Source: Geomonas sp. Red32 (GTDB lineage: Bacteria > Desulfobacterota > Desulfuromonadia > Geobacterales > Geobacteraceae). From it: a stretch of DNA of 64,000 bases. The translations under genes and the position numbers were made by a program. The stretch spans positions 124,001 through 188,000 of the forward strand of contig NZ_JAKLOY010000010.1 of the NCBI RefSeq assembly GCF_023652955.1, in the 5' to 3' direction. The notes beneath the pieces were generated by a model that saw nothing but the letters and a program-made list of their open reading frames with translations, was not told where the DNA came from and did no database searches. Below are positions 58,626 to 64,000 of this stretch, piece by piece (position 1 is the first letter of the stretch; each line of letters begins with the position of its first letter).

Positions 58626-59681
58626 TTACTTGGCGGGCTGCTCGGGGACCACGTCGCCGGGAGCCACCTGGATGGCGTTGGAATCTGTCGGGGCCGGTGC
58701 TGGCACGTTAACCGCGGGTGCTGGGGCCGGAGCCTCGGGGGGCGGGGAAACCGGGCGGACCGGCTTGATCTCCGAAACCGGAGCCGGGCGGGCCGGGGCC
58801 GGTGCCGGCGTAACCGCGGGCGCGGGCTGGGAGGCGGCCGGTGTAGCCGGGGTGGCCGGCGCCGCATCGTCCTTCCCGCCGAAGAGCGGTTTCTTCAGCT
58901 TGAGCAACGACATCATGTCGTCGAACTGCCGTGCGTAGAGGGAGGAGACGTCGTGCCCCTTCGCCACCGCCGACGATTCGCTCTGGGCGAAGGCGGCGTT
59001 GATCCCGGTAAGGGTCTTGTTCTTCACGTCCACCTTTTCGCTCAGGTTGGCCTTGGCCTCGTCGAAATCGGGGTACTGCAGCCCGAGAAGCGGAGCGTAG
59101 GAGAGCGCGCTCCTCCGGAAGTTCGGGTACTCCCACAGGATGGCGCCGTCGCGGTCCAGCAGCTGGGCGGTCATGGTGAGGTAGTTGAAGTCCGTCTCCA
59201 GGTAGGCCAGGTAGTTACTCGCGTAGATCTTGGACTGCATGGTGATGCCGCTCACGGTGACCACCAGCAGGGCGTCCAGCTGGTTCTCGTTCATGATCTG
59301 GCGGAGCTCGTCCTTCTTGAAGAAGTACTTGTTGTAGATGATTCCGGCGTCGTCCCGGCGCTCGCGGTTAGCCACCAGCCGGCCGAAGAGGGTGACCGGG
59401 TCACCGTCGAGCGGGCGAATCGAGTAGAAGATTGCCGCATCCCTCAGCCGGGCGGTCAGCTCCTTCTCGTTTTTCGCGTTGTAGCTCCGGGTCAGGCTGA
59501 CCAGGGCCTCCTTGTCGGGGTAGCGGAGATCGGAGTCGGCGTCGGTGAAGAAGGGGGTGACGCCGACCACCTTGACCCGCTTCTCCAGGGTCTCCTGCGG
59601 GACGTTGTAATAGTTGTGGGCGCAGCCGAAAAAGGTACTGCTGCAGATGACGAGCAGGACCAGCTTGAATAGATTCCGCAT
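58626..59681 (-). CDS. Lipoprotein with Pro/Ala-rich C-terminal tail, function unknown
   Basis: 351 residues from ATG 59681 (AGGAGG upstream; an ATG 8 codons earlier is likely spurious). The signal FKLVLLVICSSTFFGC ends at a lipobox Cys. The folded part (about 30-240) contains VVGVTPFFTDADSDLRYPDK and NENQLDALLVVTVSGITMQS, resembling TolB/DUF-like envelope lipoproteins with an N-terminal alpha-beta fold. The last 90 residues are low-complexity Pro-Ala-Val (PAPAPARPAPV and so on), perhaps crossing the cell wall. The shadow frame on the opposite strand is also Gly-rich and open and is not a gene. Confidence 0.78.
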   Translation of the reverse strand: MRNLFKLVLLVICSSTFFGCAHNYYNVPQETLEKRVKVVGVTPFFTDADSDLRYPDKEALVSLTRSYNAKNEKELTARLRDAAIFYSIRPLDGDPVTLFGRLVANRERRDDAGIIYNKYFFKKDELRQIMNENQLDALLVVTVSGITMQSKIYASNYLAYLETDFNYLTMTAQLLDRDGAILWEYPNFRRSALSYAPLLGLQYPDFDEAKANLSEKVDVKNKTLTGINAAFAQSESSAVAKGHDVSSLYARQFDDMMSLLKLKKPLFGGKDDAAPATPATPAASQPAPAVTPAPAPARPAPVSEIKPVRPVSPPPEAPAPAPAVNVPAPAPTDSNAIQVAPGDVVPEQPAK

Positions 59682-59759
59682 GGGACGAGCCTCCTGTCTG
59701 TGCACGCTACAATCTCCCGGTTTTATAGCAGATGCTAACCGGGAGCGCCACAGGTTAAA

Positions 59760-60557
59760 TTATTCGCCTTCCAGCATGATGAAGCCGACCTGGCGGCCGG
59801 TGTCCCCGCCGTCGCGGCGGTAGGAGAAGAAGAGTTCCTGGTTGCAGGATACGCAGTGGGTCGTGGTCTGGATCTGGCCGGGGGCGAGGCCGGCATCTTC
59901 CAGGAGCCTCCGGTTGGCGATCCCCAGGTCGAGGAGCCATTTGCCATCCCCCTGCTCCTGGGAAACCAGATCCCAGGCCTGCCCGGCTTTCACGAAGGCG
60001 TCGCGCACCGGCGTGTCCACCTGGTAGCAGCAGCCGCCGATGGCGGGACCGACCGCGGCCTGGATATCGCGGGGATTGCAGTCGAAGAGGTTGATCATCG
60101 CCTTGACACCCTTGGCCGCGATGTTGCCGGCCGTCCCTTGCCACCCGGCGTGGAGGGCAGCCACCACCTTCTTGACCGGGTCGTGGAGGAGGATCGGCAC
60201 GCAATCGGCCACGCAGATGGCGATCATGATCCCCGGCTGGTTGGTGACGATCCCGTCGCACTCGAGCTTCAGGAAATGGGAGAACTCGGGGTTGGGGGCG
60301 TCGATGACCAAGAGGTCGGTGCCGTGAACCTGGGTCACGGTGACGAAGCGGTCCAGCGTGGTGCCGAAGCTGCGAGCCAGGAGGCTGCGGTTCCCCTCCA
60401 CGTTATGGGGAGAGTCGAGGGTGTTGCTCCCGAGGTTGAGCGAGTTGTAGGGGGGGCGCGAGACACCTTCGTGACGTGTCGTGAAGCCTGCCACCACCTT
60501 GTTCCCTGCCATCCTCGGTTTCAGATACTGAATCTTTCCCGCTTTCTGCATGTCCAT
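59760..60557 (-). CDS. pgeF: Peptidoglycan editing factor PgeF (multicopper polyphenol oxidase/laccase fold)
   Basis: 265 residues from ATG 60557, with GGAGGA upstream (earlier ATGs read through a repeat). Metal ligands and active-site parts are TVTQVHGTDLLVIDA, IAICVADCVPILLHD and AALHAGWQGTAGNIA. QELFFSYRRDGGDTGRQVGF closes the fold. The protein removes L-Ser-containing or misplaced stem peptides from UDP-MurNAc precursors in E. coli. It lies between the lipoprotein and rluD genes, and 43 bp separate it from a palindromic repeat. Confidence 0.93.
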   Translation of the reverse strand: MDMQKAGKIQYLKPRMAGNKVVAGFTTRHEGVSRPPYNSLNLGSNTLDSPHNVEGNRSLLARSFGTTLDRFVTVTQVHGTDLLVIDAPNPEFSHFLKLECDGIVTNQPGIMIAICVADCVPILLHDPVKKVVAALHAGWQGTAGNIAAKGVKAMINLFDCNPRDIQAAVGPAIGGCCYQVDTPVRDAFVKAGQAWDLVSQEQGDGKWLLDLGIANRRLLEDAGLAPGQIQTTTHCVSCNQELFFSYRRDGGDTGRQVGFIMLEGE

Positions 60558-60599
60558 CGTTCCCATTCCTCCAGCGACCTGCGTAAATTGTTTAGTTAG

Positions 60600-60692
60600 A
60601 AGTCCCCCTTTGGAAAAGGGGGATTCTGGGGGATTTTGTTTGCTGTCACCAGCTGCCAAATCCCCCCCCAGCCCCCCTTTCTCAAAGGGGGG
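60600..60692. repeat. Two inverted copies of the CCCCCCTTxxAAAGGGGGG repeat
   Basis: AGTCCCCCTTTGGAAAAGGG then GGATTCTGGGGGATTTTG at 60600-60638 is mirrored at about 60658-60692 by AAATCCCCCCCCAGCC-type sequence and CCCCTTTCTCAAAGGGG. This is the palindrome family seen at 26229, 29013 and 45329, here in a tail-to-tail pair. It occupies the gap between rluD (end) and pgeF (start). Confidence 0.75.
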
Positions 60693-60709
60693 AGCTTAAA
60701 GGATCTGAG

Positions 60710-61666
60710 TCACTCCCCGCGTCCGTCAAGGTAGGCCAGGATGCCGGCCATGTCCTCGGGGAGCTCGGTGTCGAACTCCAGGTATTCACCGGTTACCGGG
60801 TGCAGGAAGCCGAGCGTCTTCGCGTGCAGGGCGTGGCGCCCCATGTCACGGATCATCTGTTTCAGGGTCTGGTCCTTGATCCCGGAGAGGCGGTTGCCGC
60901 CGCCGTAGAGCTCGTCGGCCACCAGCGGGTGCCCGGACTCCGAGAGGTGTACCCTGATCTGGTGGGTGCGTCCGGTCTCCAGGCGGAGGCGGACCAGCGT
61001 CATCTCCGGGTAGCGCGCTACCACCCGCCAGTGGGTGATCGCCTCCTTGCCGTGGCGCGCTTTCCCCGACATCTTCTTGCGCTCCACCGGGTGGCGGCCG
61101 ATCAGGGATTGGATCCTCCCCTTGTCCTCCTTGAGGCTCCCGTAGACGAGCGCCAGGTACACCCTTTTGATGGTGTGTTCCTTGAATTGCCCGGCGAGGG
61201 AGAGGTGTGCCCGGTCGCTCTTGGCTACCACCAGGGTCCCCGAGGTGTCCTTGTCGATCCGGTGGACGATGCCCGGGCGGAGCTCGCCGCCGATTCCGGA
61301 GAGGTCGGTGCAGTGGGCGAGGAGGGCATTGACCAGGGTCCCGTCCTGGTTGCCGGCTCCGGGATGCACCACCATGCCGGCCCCCTTGTTGATGACCACC
61401 ACGTCGGGGTCCTCGTAGAGGATCTCGATGGGGATCTCCTCGGCCTGGGGTTCGGCCGGGACGGGAGGCGGAACCTCCACCGACACGGCGTCCCCCGCCC
61501 TGAGCTTCAGGGACGGCTTCTGCGGCTTCCCGTTGACGGTGATGTGGCCGGTTTCGATCAGCCTGAGGGCCGCCGAGCGGGTCAGTTCGGGAACGCTGCG
61601 GGCCACGAAACTGTCCAGGCGCTCCTGGTCGGTCTCCTCGGGAAAGATCAGCTCGATTGTTTGCAT
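60710..61666 (-). CDS. rluD: Ribosomal large subunit pseudouridine synthase (RluD-type)
   Basis: 318 residues from ATG 61666 (AAGGA upstream). The S4 domain is at about 10-75 (ERLDSFVARSVPELTRSAAL). The catalytic Asp lies in RPGIVHRIDKDTSGTLVVAK. ILYEDPDVVVINKGAGMVVH and HALHAKTLGFLHPVTGEYLE are family hallmarks. It isomerises uridines in helix 69 of 23S rRNA and is needed for 50S maturation. Orientation is the same as pgeF. Confidence 0.93.
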   Translation of the reverse strand: MQTIELIFPEETDQERLDSFVARSVPELTRSAALRLIETGHITVNGKPQKPSLKLRAGDAVSVEVPPPVPAEPQAEEIPIEILYEDPDVVVINKGAGMVVHPGAGNQDGTLVNALLAHCTDLSGIGGELRPGIVHRIDKDTSGTLVVAKSDRAHLSLAGQFKEHTIKRVYLALVYGSLKEDKGRIQSLIGRHPVERKKMSGKARHGKEAITHWRVVARYPEMTLVRLRLETGRTHQIRVHLSESGHPLVADELYGGGNRLSGIKDQTLKQMIRDMGRHALHAKTLGFLHPVTGEYLEFDTELPEDMAGILAYLDGRGE

Positions 61667-61680
61667 GGGGTCCTTATAAG

Positions 61681-61709
61681 AAAAGGGCGCCTTCCGAGGA
61701 AGCGCGCCC
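61681..61709 (-). terminator. Rho-independent terminator before rluD
   Basis: On the minus strand GGGCGCGCTTCC and GGAAGGCGCCC pair with one bulged G around a two-base loop, followed by TTTTCTT. It ends the small gene at 61742. Confidence 0.75.
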
Positions 61710-61741
61710 GTTGTCTACTCGCTAGGGAATTCGCTGGCGGA

Positions 61742-62005
61742 CTACCAGATGGAAGACTCGATTTTTCCGGCCCTTTTGATCAGCACGTCGACCACGGCCA
61801 GATCGAAGATGTTGGAATCCGCGATCTCGGGGGCGACTCGTGACTGGAAATGCTCTTTGCCTTCGGCAAGCTCGTCGTGCAGAAGCTCGAAGATGTTGTC
61901 CTCCTTGATCCCCTGCTCGACCTTTTCGCGGTTGTACATCGCCACATCGGAGATGATGGCTCTGGCTAATCTGCGTGCCTGGTCCCGGTTGTCTATGAGG
62001 CTCAT
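61742..62005 (-). CDS. Small conserved hypothetical protein
   Basis: 87 residues. The sequence SLIDNRDQARRLARAIISDV and YNREKVEQGIKEDNIFELLH is rich in charged residues and predicted helix, ending DVLIKRAGKIESSIW. No motif or family is recognised. The gene lies 58 bp downstream of htrA in the same direction and ends in a clear terminator, so it is likely expressed with htrA. Shadow frames on the + strand are weaker. Confidence 0.65.
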   Translation of the reverse strand: MSLIDNRDQARRLARAIISDVAMYNREKVEQGIKEDNIFELLHDELAEGKEHFQSRVAPEIADSNIFDLAVVDVLIKRAGKIESSIW

Positions 62006-62063
62006 TGGTGTCTCCCGGCTGGAAATTTCCGCGCCACAATATACGCAGTTTTTGCCGAAGATA

Positions 62064-63494
62064 CTACCGTAATCTTAAGGCAAAGTAGATATTGGCGTTT
62101 CCGCGCCTTACCAGGAGCGCCACCGTCCCCCGGGAGGAGGCCTCCCGCATCGTCTTCTGGTACTCGGCCAAGTTGCGGACCTTCTTCTGGTTTACCGAAA
62201 CGATGATGTCGCCGCGCTGGATGCCGGCGTCCTCGGCGACCCCGCCTTCTTCGAGGTCGCTCACCACCACGCCGGAAAGGCCGCGGGCTTTCATGTCGGA
62301 TGAAAGGTCCTCGACCGAGAGCCCGAGAGCCCCTGCTTCCCGCTCGGGAGCGCGCTGCGTCTGCGAGGGTGCGCTCTCGGCGGAGGTGGGGGTGACGAAG
62401 AGCTTGAGCGCTTTCCCTTCCCGATAGATTTCCACCTCGACCTTCTTACCGACCGGGGTATCGCCTACCAGCCGCTGGAGCTGGCGGACATCTTTCACCT
62501 TCTCCCCGTTGAAGCCGGTGATGACGTCTCCCTGGAGTATCCCCGCCTTGGCGGCCGGGCCTCCGGGGACGACGTCGTTCACGAGCGCCCCGTAGCTCTT
62601 CGGTAGCCCGAAGGAGCGAGCCATCTCGTCGGTGACCGACTGGATGGAGACCCCGAGCCAGCCGCGGCTGACGCTCCCCTTGCCGATCAGCTGGGTGACC
62701 ACCTGCTTGGCCATGTTGACGGGAATGGCGAAGCCGATCCCCTGGCCGGCCGCCACGATGGCGGTGTTGATCCCGATCACCTCCCCGTAGATGTTGAGCA
62801 AGGGCCCCCCCGAGTTGCCGGGGTTGATGGAGGCGTCGGTCTGGATGAAGTCTTCGTAGGTCTCGATCCCCATGTTGGAGCGGCCGGTGGCGGAGACGAC
62901 CCCCACGGTGACGGTGCGGTCGAGGCCGAAGGGATTGCCGATGGCGATCGCCCACTGGCCGACCTGCAGCTTGCTGGAGTCGCCCAGCACGGCGGCGGGA
63001 AGCGGTTCCTTGGCGTTGATTTTGATGACGGCGATGTCGGTTTTGGGGTCCGAGCCGACCACCCTGCCGGTATAGACGCTCTCGTTGGAGAGCTTCACCT
63101 GGATGGTCTCGGCGTCTCGCACCACGTGGTCATTGGTGACGATGTACCCTTCCTTGTTGAGGAGGAACCCGGAGCCGAGGCTGCTTTCGCGGCGGTACTG
63201 GGGACGGCTCCGCTCGCCGAAGAACTCTTCGAAGAGGGGGTTGGATTCGAAGAAGGGGCGGACCAGTTTCTTTCTCCCGATGGTGGAGATGTTCACTACT
63301 GACGGGGTGACCGCTTTTACGAGGTTGGTGAAGGCTTGCTGGGTAGCGAGGATGTCCTTGGGGACCTCCTTGACCGGGGCGTCCACACTCTCTTTTCTGT
63401 TCGACTCATAGAATGTGGCCGATTCTTTCTTCTTACAGCCGGCCACTGCGCTGGAAATGATGAGGCAGATAATGACAAGGCGGGAAAGTTTCAT
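62064..63494 (-). CDS. HtrA/DegP-type serine protease, lipoprotein-anchored
   Basis: 476 residues from ATG 63494 (AAGGAG upstream). Signal LVIICLIISSAVAGC has a lipobox Cys, so the enzyme is a lipoprotein rather than soluble periplasmic. The protease domain shows the triad: His in YIVTNDHVVRDAE, Asp in PKTDIAVIKINAKE and Ser in DASINPGNSGGPLLN. Two PDZ domains follow, at about 275-360 and 385-470 (GVVVSDLEEGGVAEDAGIQ). It degrades or refolds damaged envelope proteins. The promoter region is shared with a divergent XRE gene. Confidence 0.93.
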   Translation of the reverse strand: MKLSRLVIICLIISSAVAGCKKKESATFYESNRKESVDAPVKEVPKDILATQQAFTNLVKAVTPSVVNISTIGRKKLVRPFFESNPLFEEFFGERSRPQYRRESSLGSGFLLNKEGYIVTNDHVVRDAETIQVKLSNESVYTGRVVGSDPKTDIAVIKINAKEPLPAAVLGDSSKLQVGQWAIAIGNPFGLDRTVTVGVVSATGRSNMGIETYEDFIQTDASINPGNSGGPLLNIYGEVIGINTAIVAAGQGIGFAIPVNMAKQVVTQLIGKGSVSRGWLGVSIQSVTDEMARSFGLPKSYGALVNDVVPGGPAAKAGILQGDVITGFNGEKVKDVRQLQRLVGDTPVGKKVEVEIYREGKALKLFVTPTSAESAPSQTQRAPEREAGALGLSVEDLSSDMKARGLSGVVVSDLEEGGVAEDAGIQRGDIIVSVNQKKVRNLAEYQKTMREASSRGTVALLVRRGNANIYFALRLR

Positions 63495-63534
63495 CTCTGG
63501 CTCCTTACATAAAAGAGGTTCGGCGGAAGAAGAA

Positions 63535-63563
63535 AGGCTACCCAAAAAAGGTGTAAATGTCAA
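63535..63563 (-). promoter_or_regulatory. Candidate sigma-70 promoter of htrA
   Basis: On the minus strand TTGACA (plus 63558-63563) and TAGCCT (plus 63535-63540) are spaced 17 bp, about 45 bases before the htrA start. The -35 is perfect and the -10 weak. Confidence 0.5.
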
Positions 63564-63610
63564 CCTCGTCCAATACTTGCATCGTTTCCCGGCGCCTTAA
63601 TAAATAGGCC

Positions 63611-63639
63611 TTGACGCCGGATGCGCTTTTGCCTATATA
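63611..63639 (+). promoter_or_regulatory. Candidate sigma-70 promoter of the XRE regulator
   Basis: TTGACG at 63611-63616 and TATATA at 63634-63639 are spaced 17 bp. The RNA start would be near 63646, about 13 bases before the GTG at 63659. Confidence 0.65.
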
Positions 63640-63658
63640 TTGCTTCCGGGGGTGCCAC

Positions 63659-64000
63659 GTGCAAGAGAAAATCAAGCAGGAAATTCGGGAGATGAAGTTA
63701 GGAGAGAAGGTTCGCGGCCTGCGCCAGGAGCAGCGGTTGACGCTTCAGACTCTTGCCGATGCCACCGGGCTTTCCAAACCGCTGCTGTCCCAGATCGAAA
63801 ACGACCAGGTCACCCCGCCGATCGCCACGCTTTTGAAGATCGCCAAGGGGTTGAAGGTCGGGATCCACTACTTCTTCGAGGAGACCGGCGACCGCCAGAA
63901 GTTCGTGCTGACCCGCGGGGAACCCAACACGGGGAGTCAGCGCCGTCCCGGAAGGGATCAGGTGCAGGGGTATATGTATAAGCCACTGGCCCCCGGCATG
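63659..64000 (+). CDS. XRE-family regulator with likely cupin domain (3' end outside window)
   Basis: The frame is open from GTG 63659 to the window end (114 codons). ATG 63692 is an alternative start. The HTH_3 domain reads GEKVRGLRQEQRLTLQTLAD, then ATGLSKPLLSQIENDQVTPP and IATLLKIAKGLKVGIHYFFE. The following part (FVLTRGEPNTGSQRRPGRDQ) is the beginning of what is usually a cupin sensor domain in this class. The gene diverges from htrA and may regulate it or its own expression. The ligand cannot be known from this fragment. Confidence 0.85.
   Translation, partial: MQEKIKQEIREMKLGEKVRGLRQEQRLTLQTLADATGLSKPLLSQIENDQVTPPIATLLKIAKGLKVGIHYFFEETGDRQKFVLTRGEPNTGSQRRPGRDQVQGYMYKPLAPGM

Overview
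The window looks like a chromosomal segment of a Geobacter-type deltaproteobacterium (Desulfuromonadia, Geobacteraceae, e.g. Geobacter/Citrifermentans/Geomonas). This is an inference from high GC and from the mixture of genes: an ffh-rpsP-khpA-rimM-trmD-rplS-rnhB-yraN run, a DUF3343-YedF selenium pair, an OmpB-like multicopper oxidase beside an RND metal pump, a stand-alone acidic gene behind glgA, and many G/C-rich palindromic intergenic repeats. No rRNA, tRNA, CRISPR, IS transposase or prophage gene was seen.

Layout. (1) 1-2.0 kb: end of a glycosyltransferase pair, the first cut by the window edge. (2) 2.0-3.4 kb: a small accessory island with one GxxExxY-family gene, four copies of a CCACGGAGACACGGAG repeat, and a 21-bp tandem array that would encode a heptad-repeat peptide. 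(3) 3.4-17.2 kb: a surface-polysaccharide (O-antigen or exopolysaccharide) cluster on the + strand. It opens with a winged-helix regulator and a broken DnaA-like ATPase gene, followed by two different GDP-mannose 4,6-dehydratases, a Wzx-type flippase, five glycosyltransferases, two SAM methyltransferases and a large YfhO membrane protein. (4) 17.2-19.9 kb: trmN6, a DciA/DUF721 gene, a small membrane protein, and DUF3343-yedF. (5) 20-29 kb: a long housekeeping run for protein targeting and translation (ffh, rpsP, khpA, rimM, trmD, a SPOUT methyltransferase, rplS), then rnhB, yraN, a DUF4149 protein, a nitrilase-like amidase plus nadE, and rsmI. (6) 29-36.4 kb, minus strand: multicopper oxidase, then a CusB-like adaptor, then a CusA-like pump, behind a good sigma-54-type promoter; this is a periplasmic copper/silver defence operon. 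(7) 36.8-39.6 kb, minus strand: threonine aldolase and glucose-6-phosphate isomerase. (8) 39.8-45.1 kb: Fis-like protein, polyprenyl diphosphate synthase, NtrC-type regulator, TlpA thioredoxin lipoprotein, CcdA, VOC protein. (9) 45.4-48.6 kb, minus strand: lptF-lptG and an IPT/TIG-domain secreted protein. (10) 48.8-58.6 kb: Crp/Fnr regulator, GAF histidine kinase with response regulator, a nucleotidyltransferase/phosphohexomutase-like fusion, GH57 amylase, glgA and a 56-residue acidic gene, suggesting linked control of sugar-nucleotide and glycogen metabolism. (11) 58.6-64 kb: a lipoprotein, pgeF, rluD, a small conserved gene and an HtrA-type lipoprotein protease on the minus strand, then the start of an XRE regulator.

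The most unusual signals are the repeat/GxxExxY island with its heptad-coding 21-bp array, the DnaA-like remnant translationally overlapped with the cluster regulator, the fusion protein whose phosphohexomutase half lacks the catalytic serine loop, the histidine kinase lacking a normal N-box, the CusB adaptor with three separate metal-binding regions, and a dispersed palindromic repeat family sitting at gene 3' ends. All functional statements are from reading the sequence and from knowledge of the families; no database search was run.
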